Shown here piece by piece: positions 52,201-64,000 of a stretch of DNA of 64,000 bases. The stretch's first letter is position 1. Each line of letters starts with the position of its first letter. The notes under the pieces are model-generated. The model was not told where the DNA came from and did no database searches. It worked only from the letters and a program-made list of their open reading frames with translations. This DNA is from Zeugodacus cucurbitae (Eukaryota > Arthropoda > Insecta > Diptera > Tephritidae), in assembly GCF_028554725.1 (NCBI RefSeq), contig NC_071670.1:22686001-22750000 (forward strand), given 5' to 3'. The translations under genes were made by a program, and so were the position numbers.

Positions 52201-55200
52201 TATTCAACTTGCAAGAAATTGAACTTTGATCTTAAATGTGATAAAATACAAAATAAATGATTATGAATAAATGTTCTTTATGTTTTTATTTGTCAATATT
52301 CAACTTGCAAGAGTGTGAACTTGATCATAAATCTGATAAAAATACAAAATAAATGATTATGAATAAACATTCTTATTGTTTCTATTTGTCGATAAACAAC
52401 TTGCAAGAAAGTGAACTTTGATATTAAATGTGATAAAATGCAAAATAAATGATTATGAATAAACATTCTTTATGTTTTTATTTGTGAATATTCAACTTGC
52501 AAGAATGTGAACTTGATCATAAATCTGATAAAAATACAAAATAAATGATTATGAATAAACATTCTTTATGTTTTTATTTGTCAACATTCAACTTGCAAGA
52601 AGATTTGTCAACATTCAACTTGATCATAAATCTGATGAAAATACAGAATAAATGATTATGAATAAACATTCATTATGTTTTTATTTGTCGATATTCAACT
52701 TGCAAGAAATTGAACTTTGATCTTAAATGTGATAAAATACAAAATAAATGATTATAAATAAATGTTCTTTATGTTTTTATTTGTCAATATTCAACTTGCA
52801 AGAATGTGAACTTGATCATAAATCTGATAAAAATACAAAATAAATGATTGTGAATAAACATGCTTTATGTTTTTATTTGTCGATATTCAACTTGCAAGAA
52901 TGGGAACTTTGATCTTAAATGTGATAAAATACAAAATAAAAGATTATGAATAAATGTTCTTTAAGTTTTTATTTGTCAATATTTAACTTGCAAGAATGTG
53001 AACTTGATCATAAATCTGATAAAAATACAAAATAAATGATTATGAATAAACTTTCATTATGTTTCTATTTGTCGATAAACAACTTGCACGAAAGTGTACT
53101 TTTATCTTAAATCTGATAAAATATGAAATAAATGATTATAAATAAAAGTTCTTTATGTTTCCAGTTGTCGATAAACAACTTGCAAGAAAGGGAACTTTGA
53201 TCTTAAATGTGATAAAATACAAAATAATTGATTATGAATAAATATTCTTTATGTTTCTATTTGTCAATATTAAACTTGCTTGAATGTTAACTTTGATCAT
53301 AAATCTGATAAAATACATACTAAAAGATTATGAATAAACATTCTTTATGTTTTTATTAGTCGATATTCAACTTGCAAGAAATTGAACTTTGATCTTAAAT
53401 GTGATAAAATACAAAATAAATGATTATGAATAAACATTCTTATTGTTTCTATTTGTCGATAAACAACTTGCAAGAAAGTGAACTTTGATATTAAATGTGA
53501 TAAAATACAAAATAAATGATTATGAATAAACATTCTTTATGTTTTTATTTGTCAATATTCAACTTGCAAGAATGTGAACTTGATCATAAATCTGATAAAA
53601 ATACAAAATAAATGATTATGAATAAACATTCTTTATGTTTTTATTTGTCGATATTCAACTTCCAAGAAAGTGAACTTGATCATAAATCTGATAAAAATAC
53701 AAAATAAATGGTTATGAATAAACATTCTTTATGTTTCTATTTGTCGATAAACAACTTGCAAGAAAGTGAACTTTGATCTTTAATGTGATAAAATACAAAA
53801 TAAATGATTATGAATAAACATTCTTTATGTTTTTAATTGTCGATATTCAACTTGCAAGAAAGGGAACTTTGATCTTAAATCTAATAAAATACAAAATATA
53901 TGATTATGAATAAATATTCTTTATGCTTCTATTTGTCGATAAACAACTTGCAAGTAACTGAACTTTGATCTTAAATCTGATAAAAATACAATATAAATGA
54001 TTATGAATAAATGTTATTTATGTTTCTATTTGCAGATAAACAACTTGCAAGTAAGTGAACTTTGATCTTAAATCTGATAAAAATACAATATAAATGATTA
54101 TGAATAAATGTTATTTATGTTTCTATTTGATATTAAATCTGATAAAATAAGAAATAAATGACTATGAATAAATATTTTTTATGTTTTTATTTGTCGATAT
54201 TCAACTTCCAAGAAAGTTAATTTTGATCTTAAATCTGATAAAAATAAAAAATAAATGATTATGAATAAATGTTCATTATTTTTCCATTTGTCGAAAAACA
54301 ACTTCCAAGAAAGTGAACTTTGATCTTAAATGTGATCAAATACGAAATAAATGATTATGAATTTATGTTCTTTATGTTTTTATTTGTCGATATTCACTTT
54401 GCAAGAATGTGAACTTTGATCATAAATCTGATAAAAATACAAAATAAATGATTATGAATAAACATTCTTTATGTTTTTATTTGTCGATATTCAACTTGCA
54501 AGAAAGTGAACTTTGATCTTAAATGTGATAAAATGCAAAATAAATGATTATGAATAAACATTCTTTATGTTTTTATTTGTCAATATTCAACTTGCAAGAA
54601 TGTGAACTTGATCATAAATGTGATAAAATACAAAATAAATGATTATGAATAAACATTCTTTATGTTTTTAATTGTCGATATTCAACTTGCAAGAAAGTGA
54701 ACTTGATATTAAATCCGATAAAATATAAAATAAATGATTATGAATAAATGTTCTTTATGTTTCCAGTTGTCGATAAACAACTTGCAAGAAAGTGAACTTT
54801 GATCTTAATTGTGATAAAATACAAAATAAATGATTATGAATAAATGTTCTTTATGTTTCTATTTGTCGATAAACAACTTGCAAGAAAGTGAACTTTGATC
54901 ATAAATGTGATAAAATACAAAATAAATGATTATGAATAAATGTTTTTTATGTTTTTATTTGTCAATATTCAACTTGCTAGAATGTGAACTTTGATCATAA
55001 ATCTGATAAAATACATACTAAATAATTATGGATAAACATTCTTTATGTAGTTATTTTTGATATTCAACTTGCAAGAAAGTGAACTTTGATCTTAAATGTG
55101 ATAAAATACGAAACAAATAATTATGAATTTATATTCTTTATGTTTTTATTTGTCGATATTCAACTTGCAAGAGCGTGAACTTTGATCATAAATCTGATAA

Positions 55201-57362
55201 AATACAAAATAAATGATTATGAATAAACATTCATTATGTTTTTATTTGACGATATTCAACTTGCAAGAAATTGAACTTTGATATTAAATGTGATAAAATA
55301 CAAAATAAATGATTATGAATAAATGTTCTTTATGTTTTTATTTGTCAATATTCAACTTGCAAGAGTGTGAACTTGATCATAAATCTGATAAAAATACAAA
55401 ATAAATGATTATGAATAAACATTCTTATTGTTTCTATTTGTCGATAAACAACTTGCAAGAAAGTGAACTTTGATATTAAATGTGATAAAATGCAAAATAA
55501 ATGATTATGAATAAACATTCTTTATGTTTTTATTTGTGAATATTCAACTTGCAAGAATGTGAACTTGATCATAAATCTGATAAAAATACAAAATAAATGA
55601 TTATGAATAAACATTCTTTATGTTTTTATTTGTCAACATTCAACTGGCAAGAATGTGAACTTGATCATAAATCTGATAAAAATACAGAATAAATGATTAT
55701 GAATAAACATTCATTATGTTTTTATTTGTCGATATTCAACTTGCAAGAAATTGAACTTTGATCTTAAATGTGATAAAATACAAAATAAATGATTATGAAT
55801 AAATGTTCTTTATGTTTTTATTTGTCAATATTCAACTTGCAAGAATGTGAACTTGATCATAAATCTGATAAAAATACAAAATAAATGATTGTGAATAAAC
55901 ATGCTTTATGTTTTTATTTGTCGATATTCAACTTGCAAGAATGGGAACTTTGATCTTAAATGTGATAAAATACAAAATAAAAGATTATGAATAAATGTTC
56001 TTTAAGTTTTTATTTGTCAATATTTAACTTGCAAGAATGTGAACTTGATCATAAATCTGATAAAAATACAAAATAAATGATTATGAATAAACTTTCATTA
56101 TGTTTCTATTTGTCGATAAACAACTTGCACGAAAGTGAACTTTTATCTTAAATCTGATAAAATATGAAATAAATGATTATAAATAAAAGTTCTTTATGTT
56201 TCCAGTTGTCGATAAACAACTTGCAAGAAAGGGAACTTTGATCTTAAATGTGATAAAATACAAAATAATTGATTATGAATAAATATTCTTTATGTTTCTA
56301 TTTGTCAATATTAAACTTGCTTGAATGTTAACTTTGATCATAAATCTGATAAAATACATACTAAAAGATTATGAATAAACATTCTTTATGTTTTTATTAG
56401 TCGATATTCAACTTGCAAGAAATTGAACTTTGATCTTAAATGTGATAAAATACAAAATAAATGATTATGAATAAATATTCTTTATGTTTTTATTTGTCAA
56501 TATTCAACTTGCAAGAGTGTGAACTTGATCATAAATCTGATAAAAATACAAAATAAATGATTATGAATAAACATTCTTATTGTTTCTATTTGTCGATAAA
56601 CAACTTGCAAGAAAGTGAACTTTGATATTAAATGTGATAAAATACAAAATAAATGATTATGAATAAACATTCTTTATGTTTTTATTTGTCAATATTCAAC
56701 TTGCAAGAATGTGAACTTGATCATAAATCTGATAAAAATACAAAATAAATGATTATGAATAAACATTCTTTATGTTTTTATTTGTCGATATTCAACTTCC
56801 AAGAAAGTGAACTTGATCATAAATCTGATAAAAATACAAAATAAATGGTTATGAATAAACATTCTTTATGTTTCTATTTGTCGATAAACAACTTGCAAGA
56901 AAGTGAACTTTGATCTTAAATGTGATAAAATACAAAATAAATGATTATGAATAAACATTCTTTATGTTTTTAATTGTCGATATTCAACTTGCAAGAAAGG
57001 GAAATTTGATCTTAAATCTAATAAAATACAAAATATATGATTATGAATAAATATTCTTTATGTTTCTATTTGTCGATAAACAACTTGCAAGTAACTGAAC
57101 TTTGATCTTAAATCTGATAAAAATACAATATAAATGATTATGAATAAATGTTATTTATGTTTCTATTTGCAGATAAACAACTTGCTAGAAAGTAAACTTT
57201 GATCTTAAATCTGATAAAACTCAAAATAAATGCATATGAATAAATATTTTTTATGTTTTTATTTGTCGAAAAACAACTTCCAAGAAAGTGAACTTTGATC
57301 TTAAATGTGATAAAATACAAAATAAATTATTAGGAATAAATCTTCTTTATGTTTTTCTTTGT
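43265..57362 (+). repeat. 5.89-kb and 8.2-kb higher-order repeat units
   Basis: Unit 1 is 43265-49157 (about 5,893 bp), unit 2 is 49158-57362 (8,205 bp), and a third begins at 57363 and is cut by the insertion at 62341. The boundaries are the same CGATATTCAACTTGCTAG followed by AACTCATTATG. Three independent markers give the same offsets of 5,891-5,893 and 8,205 bp. Unit 2 is longer because of an internal duplication and extra monomers. Confidence 0.8.
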
Positions 57363-58150
57363 CGATATTCAACTTGCTAGAAAGTGAACTTTGATTTTAA
57401 ATCTGATAAAATACGAAATAACTCATTATGAATAAATATTCTTTAAGTTTTTATTTGTCAATATTCATCTTGCAAGAAAGTGAACAACCTTCATAAATCT
57501 AAGAAAACTCAAAATAAATGATTATGAATAAACATTCTTTATGTATCTATTTGTCGATAAACAGCTTGCTAGAAAGTAAACTTGGATCTTAAATGTAATA
57601 AATAACAAAATAAATGATTAGGAATAAATCTTATTTATGTTTCTATTTGTCGATAAACAACTTACTAGAAAGTGAACCTTGGTCTTAAATGTGATAAAAT
57701 ACAAAATATATGATTATGAATAAATATTCTTTATGTTTCTATTTATCGATATTCAACATGCAAGAAAGGGAACTTTGATCATAAATCTAAGAAAACACAA
57801 AATAAATGATTATGAATAAATGTTCTTTATGTTTTTATTAGTTGATAAACAACTAGCAAGAAAGTGAAATTTCATCTTAAATCTGATAAAAATAAATGAT
57901 TGTGTATACATATTCTTTATGTTTCTATTTGTCGATAAACAACTTGCTAGAAAGTAAACTTTGATCTTAAATCTGATAAAATACAAAATAAATGATTATG
58001 AATAAAGATTCTTTATGTTTTTATTTGGCGATATTCAACTTGCAAGAAAATGAACTTTGCTCATAAATCTGCGAAAGCTCAAAATAAAAGATTAGAAATA
58101 AATCTTCTTTATGTTTTTTTTTGTCGTGGTGAACTTGCAAGAAAGTGAAC
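52054..58150 (+). repeat. Nested 3,052-bp duplication in unit 2
   Basis: The marker ATACGAAACAAATAATTATG occurs at 45971 in unit 1, twice in unit 2 (52054 and 55106, offset 3,052 bp) and at 60839 in the third unit. The series that follows (AAGAGTGTGAAC, TTGTGAATATTC and TTGTCAACATTC monomers) is repeated after each. The copy at 52600 carries a private short duplication (AAGATTTGTCAACATTC). The right edge is approximate. Confidence 0.7.
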
Positions 58151-61100
58151 TTTGATCTTAAATCTAATAAAATACAAAATATATGATTATGAATAAATAT
58201 TCTTTATGTTTTTATTTGTCGATAAACAACTTGTAAGTAAGTGAACTTTAATCTTTAATCTGATAAAAATACAAAATAAATGATTATGAATAAATGTTCT
58301 TTATGTTTATATTGTCGATAAACAACTTGCTAGAATGTGAACTTTGATCTTAAGTGTGATCAAATACAAAATAAATGATTACGAATATATATTCTTTATG
58401 TTTCTATTTGTCGATAAACAACTTGCAAGTAAGTGAACTTCGATCTTAAATCTGATAAAAATACAATATAAATGATTATGAATAAATGTTATTTATGTTT
58501 CTATTTGCAGATAAACAACTTGCTAGAAAGTAAACTTTGATCTTAAATCTGATAAAATACAAAATAAATGATTATGAATAAAGATTCTTTATGTTTTTAT
58601 CTGACGATATTCAACTTGCAAGAAAGTGAACTTTGATCATAAATCTGCGAAAGCTCAAATTAAATGATTAGGAATAAATCTTCTTTATGTTTTTCTTTGT
58701 CGATATGGACTTCTATGGATATGCACGAAAGTGAACTTTGATCATAAATCTGCGAAAACTAAAAATAAATAATTATGAATAAATATTCTTTATGTTTTTA
58801 TTTGTCGATATTCAACTTGCTAGAAATTAAACTTGGATCTTAAATGTAATAAAATACAAAATAAATGATTATGAATATATATTCTTTATGTTTCTATTTG
58901 TCGATAAACAACTTGCAAGTAAGTGAACTTTGATCTTAAATCTGATAAAAATACAATATAAATGATTATGAATAAATGTTATTTATGTTTCTATTTGATA
59001 TTAAATCTGATAAAATAAGAAATAAATGACTATGAATAAATATTTTTTATGTTTTTATTTGTCGATATTCAACTTCCAAGAAAGTTAACTTTGATCTTAA
59101 ATCTGATAAAAATAAAAAATAAATGATTATGAATAAATGTTCATTATTTTTCCATTTGTCGAAAAACAACTTCCAAGAAAGTGAACTTTGATCTTAAATG
59201 TGGTAAAATTCAAAATAAATTATTAGGAATAAATCTTCTTTATGTTTTTATTTGTCAATATTAAACTTGCAAGAATGTGAACTTTGATCATAAATCTGAT
59301 AAAAATACAAAATAAATGATTATGAATAAACATTCTTTATGTTTTTAATTGTCGATATTCAACTTGCAAGAAAGGGAACTTTGATCTTAAATGTGATAAA
59401 ATACAAAATAAAAGATTATGAATAAATGTTCTTTATGTTTTTATTTGTCAATATTAAACTTGCAAGAATGTGAACTTTGATCATAAATCTGATAAAAATA
59501 CAAAATAAATGATTATGAATAAACATTCTTTATGTTTTCATTTGTCGATATTTAACTTCCAAGAAAGTGAACTTTGATCTTAAATGTGATAAAATAAAAA
59601 ATAAATAATTATGAATAAACATTCTTTATGTTTTTATTTTTAATATTCAACTTGCAAGAAAGTGAACTTTGATCTTAAATGTGATCAAATACGAAATAAA
59701 TGATTATGAATTTATGTTCTTTATGTTTTTATTTGTCGATATTCACTTTGCAAGAATGTGAACTTTGATCATAAGTCTAATAAAAATACAAAATAAATGA
59801 TTATGAATAAACATTCTTTATGTTTTTATTTGTCGATATTCAACTTGCAAGAAAGTGAACTTTGATCTTAAATGTGATAAAATGCAAAATAAATGATTAT
59901 GAATAAACATTCTTAATATTTTTATTTGTCAATATTCAACTTGCAAGAATGTGAACTTGATCATAAATGTGATAAAATACAAAATAAATGATTATGAATA
60001 AACATTCTTTATGTTTTTAATTGTCGATATACAACTTGCAAGAAAGTGAACTTGATATTAAATCCGATAAAATATAAAATAAATGATTATGAATAAATGT
60101 TCTTTATGTTTCCAGTTGTCGATAAACAACTTGCAAGAAAGTGAACTTTGATTTTAAATGTGATAAAATACAAAATAAATGATTATGAATAAATGTTCTT
60201 TATGTTTCTATTTGTCGATAAACAACTTGCAAGAAAGTGAACTTTGATATTAAATGTGATAAAATACAAAACAAATGATTATGAATAAACATTCTTTATG
60301 TTTTTATTTGTCGATAAACAACTTGCAAGAAAGTGAACTTTCATCATAAATGTGATAAAATACAAAATAAATGATTATGAATAAATGTTCTTTATGTTTC
60401 CAGTTGTCGATAAACAACTTGCAAGAAAGTGAACTTTGATCTTAATTGTGATAAAATACAAAATAAATGATTATGAATAAATGTTCTTTATGTTTCTATT
60501 TGTCGATAAACAACTTGCAAGAAAGTGAACTTTGATCTTAAATGTGATAAAATACAAAATAAATGATTATGAATAAATGTTCTTTATGTTTCTATTTGTC
60601 GATAAACAACTTGCAAGAAAGTGAACTTTGATCATAAATGTGATAAAATACAAAATAAATGATTATGAATAAATGTTTTTTATGTTTTTATTTGTCAATA
60701 TTCAACTTGCTAGAATGTGAACTTTGATCATAAATCTGATAAAATACATACTAAATTATTATGGATAAACATTCTTTATGTAGTTATTTTTGATATTCAA
60801 CTTGCAAGAAAGTGAACTTTGATCTTAAATGTGATAAAATACGAAACAAATAATTATGAATTTATGTTCTTTATGTTTTTATTTGTCGATATTCAACTTG
60901 CAAGAGTGTGAACTTTGATCATAAATCTGATAAAATACAAAATAAATGATTATGAATAAACATTCATTATGTTTTTATTTGACGATATTCAACTTGCAAG
61001 AAATTGAACTTTGATCTTAAATGTGATAAAATACAAAATAAATGATTATGAATAAATGTTCTTTATGTTTTTATTTGTCAATATTCAACTTGCAAGAGTG

Positions 61101-62339
61101 TGAACTTGATCATAAATTTGATAAAAATACAAAATAAATGATTATGAATAAACAGTCTTATTGTTTCTATTTGTCGATAAACAACTTGCAAGAAAGTGAA
61201 CTTTGATATTAAATGTGATAAAATGCAAAATAAATGATTATGAATAAACATTCTTTATGTTTTTATTTGTGAATATTCAACTTGCAAGAATGTGAACTTG
61301 ATCATAAATCTGATAAAAATACAAAATAAATGATTATGAATAAACATTCTTTATGTTTTTATTTGTCAACATTCAACTTGCAAGAATGTGAACTTGATCA
61401 TAAATCTGATAAAAATACAGAATAAATGATTATGAATAAACATTCATTATGTTTTTATTTGTCGATATTCAACTTGCAAGAAATTGAACTTTGATCTTAA
61501 ATGTGATAAAATACAAAATAAATGATTATGAATAAATGTTCTTTATGTTTTTATTTGTCAATATTCAACTTGCAAGAATGTGAACTTGATCATAAATCTG
61601 ATAAAAATACAAAATAAATGATTGTGAATAAACATGCTTTATGTTTTTATTTGTCGATATTCAACTTGCAAGAATGGGAACTTTGATCTTAAATGTGATA
61701 AAATACAAAATAAAAGATTATGAATAAATGTTCTTTAAGTTTTTATTTGTCAATATTTAACTTGCAAGAATGTGAACTTGATCATAAATCTGATAAAAAT
61801 ACAAAATAAATGATTATGAATAAACTTTCATTATGTTTCTATTTGTCGATAAACAACTTGCACGAAAGTGAACTTTTATCTTAAATCTGATAAAATATGA
61901 AATAAATGATTATAAATAAAAGTTACATACTAAAAGATTATGAATAAACATTCTTTATGTTTTTATTAGTCGATATTCAACTTGCAAGAAATTGAACTTT
62001 GATCTTAAATGTGATAAAATACAAAATAAATGATTATGAATAAATGTTCTTTATGTTTTTATTTGTCAATATTCAACTTGCAAGAGTGTGAACTTGATCA
62101 TAAATCTGATAAAAATACAAAATAAATGATTATGAATAAATATTCTTATTGTTTCTATTTGTCGATAAACAACTTGCAAGAAAGTGAACTTTGATATTAA
62201 ATGTGATAAAATACAAAATAAATGATTATGAATAAACATTCTTTATGTTTTTATTTGTCAATATTCAACTTGCAAGAATGTGAACTTGATCATAAATCTG
62301 ATAAAAATACAAAATAAATGGTTATGAATAAACATTCTT

Positions 62340-62594
62340 TTCAGTAATGGTTTCAAGTTCGCAGCCGATTTCCTTAAAATTATTGCGCGCCTGTTTAAAA
62401 ACTTTAAATAATTCGATTTCTGTTGGTCTACATTTTAAGCAAGACCAACGCAAACCCTTATTATCGAGAATAGAATTTAAGACCCTCCCTGTCAATCCAG
62501 CACATTTAAGATGGGCAAGCCCGTCACAAAGCCAACATGAAACAAAGCGATCGGAATCGCTTTTAATATTGCAGTTTGGAAAATTACAAGTCAT
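62340..62594 (-). pseudogene. PHD-like zinc-finger ORF start (retroelement ORF1/gag-like), truncated
   Basis: The frame starts at ATG (complement of 62592-62594). About 85 codons belong to the inserted sequence, and the last four (NVYS) are satellite before the stop at 62322-62324. Residues C3, C8, C20, C23, H28, C31, C52 and C55 form a C4-H-C3 pattern like a PHD or FYVE-type finger, with WLCDGLAHLKC and a W two residues before C52. A helical, charged segment (ELFKVFKQARNNF) follows. N-terminal PHD-like fingers of this kind are found in ORF1 proteins of some insect LINEs, and may also occur in host proteins. No gag knuckle, RT or integrase is present. I do not recognise the family. Confidence 0.5.
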
Positions 62595-63016
62595 TACGAA
62601 AATTTAAAGTAGAATGAAAATCAAAAAATAGTAAACAATAATAAAATAAATGTAATTCGCTAATAATGGATGACCAAAGATCACAACCAATATAGTGAGC
62701 AGTTTGAGAGGCACTGAAACGCTTAAAACGCGAACAGCTGTGAGCAAGAAACGAAAAACAACAAAATCAATATGAAAAGTATAAAAGAAGAATTTATAAC
62801 AACAATAAAAATAATTAAAATAGTACTAAAATATATGTACAACACAGAAGCAAAATATCAAAAATAGCACAAAATACTTAGCTTTAGATTTCACTTAGCA
62901 CAAAATAAATTATATTTAATAAAATTTAATATTTAAGAAAAAATTTCACAAAAATTTAGGAGCCGCGAAAAAATACGAGCTTCACAGTTGACGCGTTGCC
63001 ACCATTTCTCTTTCTA
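62341..63016 (-). mobile_element. Probable 5' end of a retroelement (leader plus ORF start), 3' part missing
   Basis: About 676 bp of non-satellite sequence in minus orientation. It reads as a leader of roughly 420 bp (63016 down to 62595) followed by an open frame that begins with a zinc finger and is cut off by satellite. The satellite resumes on the right at AAATGTTCTTT, overlapping by about 11 imperfect bases (6 exact, TTCTTT) what ends on the left, which could be a TSD. Having the 5' part and lacking the 3' part is unusual for a LINE. It may be an internally deleted element or a piece moved by recombination. Assignment to a mobile element is inference from the finger type and context. 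Confidence 0.5.
62595..63016 (-). other. Leader upstream of the zinc-finger ORF
   Basis: AT-rich, non-satellite sequence with no long frame. It is GC-richer at its distal end (62960-63003), which on the minus strand reads GGTGGCAACGCGTCAACTG. It would be the 5' untranslated region and internal promoter if the fragment is a retroelement. No motif in it can be called with confidence. Confidence 0.4.
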
Positions 63017-64000
63017 AAATGTTCTTTATGTTTCTATTTGTCGATAAACAACTTGCACTAAATTGAAATTTAATATTAAATGTGATAAAATTAAATAATA
63101 CAAAATAAATGATTTTGAATAAACATTCTTTATGTTTTTATTTGTCGATATTTAACTTGCAAGAAAGTGAACTTTGATCAAAAATCTGATAAAATACAAA
63201 ATAAATAATTATGAATAAACATTCTTTATGTTTTTATTTTTAATATTCAACTTGCAAGAAAGTGAACTTTGATCTTAAATGTGATAAAATACAAAATAAA
63301 TGATTATGAATAAACATTCTTTATGTTTACATTTGTCGATAATCAACTTGCAAGAAATTGAACTTTGATCTTAAATGTGATAAAATACAAAATAAATGAT
63401 TATGAATAAATGTTCTTTATGTTTTTATTTGTCAATATTCAACTTGCAAGAATGTGAACTTTGATCTTAAATGTGATAAAATACAAAATAAATGATTATG
63501 AATAAACATTCTTTATGTTTACATTTGTCGATAATCAACTTGCAAGAAATTGAACTTTGATCTTAAATGTGATAAAATACAAAATAAATGATTATGAATA
63601 AATGTTCTTTATGTTTTTATTTGTCAATATTCAACTTGCAAGAATGTGAACTTGATCATAAATCTGATAAAAATACAAAATAAATGATTGTGAATAAACA
63701 TTCTTTATGTTTCTATTTGTCGATAAACAACTTGCAAGAAAGGGAACTTTGATCTTAAATGTGATAAAATACAAAATAAATGATTATGAATTTATGTTCT
63801 TTATGTTTTTATTTGTCGATATTCAACTTGCAAGAATGTGAACTTTGATCATAAATCTGATAAAAATACAAAATAAATGATGATGAATAAACATTCATTA
63901 TTCATTTTATTTGTCGATATTCAACTTGCAAGAAATTGAACTTTGATTATAAATCTGATAAAAATACAAAATAAATGATTATGAATAAACATTCTTTATG
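63017..64000 (+). repeat. 96-bp satellite array continuing past the right edge
   Basis: Regular satellite monomers resume immediately after the fragment, first with a degenerate one (TTGCACTAAATTG, with an extra TTAAATAATAC). A two-monomer unit with TTTACATTTGTCGATAATC is repeated at about 63325 and 63509. No coding sequence. Confidence 0.93.

Larger units (their letters stand above)
43265..62340 (+). repeat. 96-bp satellite array, zone F (homogenised, multi-kb higher-order repeats)
   Basis: Long, regular satellite. Many adjacent monomers near 45.6-48.9, 51.4-57.0 and 59.3-62.3 kb are nearly identical 95-97-bp units with CATTCTTTATG and GATTATGAATAAAC. A marker with a small duplication (GGACTTCTATGGATATG) is at 44611, 50502 and 58707. 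There is no coding region. It ends where the PHD-finger fragment is inserted. Confidence 0.93.

Noticed and set aside
45600..62340. CENP-B box-like motif as evidence of a centromere
   Set aside because: I found no TTCG....A..CGGG-type motif in the monomers; centromere identity cannot be inferred from sequence alone.
1..64000. CRISPR-like regular repeats
   Set aside because: Repeats are contiguous 96-bp monomers without unique spacers, no cas genes occur, and the retrotransposons are eukaryotic.
1..64000. tRNA, rRNA or snRNA genes
   Set aside because: No cloverleaf, rRNA core or snRNA motif was noticed in the satellite or the inserts.

Overview
This window is eukaryotic heterochromatin-type DNA. 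It is one AT-rich satellite array built on a monomer of about 96 bp, always in the same orientation, interrupted by a few non-LTR retrotransposon (LINE) pieces. I see no intact host gene, no RNA gene and nothing bacterial. The retroelements are an RTE-clade endonuclease/reverse-transcriptase element with an ACAT-repeat tail and a Jockey-clade RT fragment. With the very AT-rich satellite they suggest an insect, most likely a fly (Diptera). That taxonomic call is inference.

Layout. 1-4945: heterogeneous satellite with 613/709-bp and longer repeats. 4946-8156: RTE copy 1. 8157-14730: satellite with a 2,065-bp tandem duplication. 14731-17944: RTE copy 2. 17945-19654: satellite plus a 1,239-bp tandem duplicate carrying the last ~770 bp of the RTE (copy 4). 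19184-22638: satellite. 22639-25862: RTE copy 3. 25863-32637: satellite with ~412/509-bp and ~1,454-bp higher-order repeats. 32648-32674: a 27-bp RTE-like 3' end with its own target-site duplication (TSD). 32685-36376: satellite. 36377-37136: 5'-truncated Jockey-clade fragment on the minus strand. 37147-43264: satellite with ~2.8-kb repeats. 43265-62340: very large higher-order repeats (5.89 kb and 8.2 kb, with a nested 3.05-kb duplication). 62341-63016: minus-strand fragment with a PHD-like zinc-finger ORF start and its leader. 63017-64000: satellite to the window edge.

How it works together. The RTE appears to have inserted once into one satellite monomer, leaving a 10-bp TSD (ATGTTTCTAT). 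It was then copied with its flanks by the array's own unequal exchange and gene conversion, not by retrotransposition. Copies 1 and 2 have the same TSD and flanks, copy 3 has the same right flank, and uninserted versions of the site survive at 10284 and 12349. All RTE copies are dead, with different and partly shared lesions whose distribution is discordant along the element, the pattern expected from gene conversion. No coding region here looks able to make a full functional protein.
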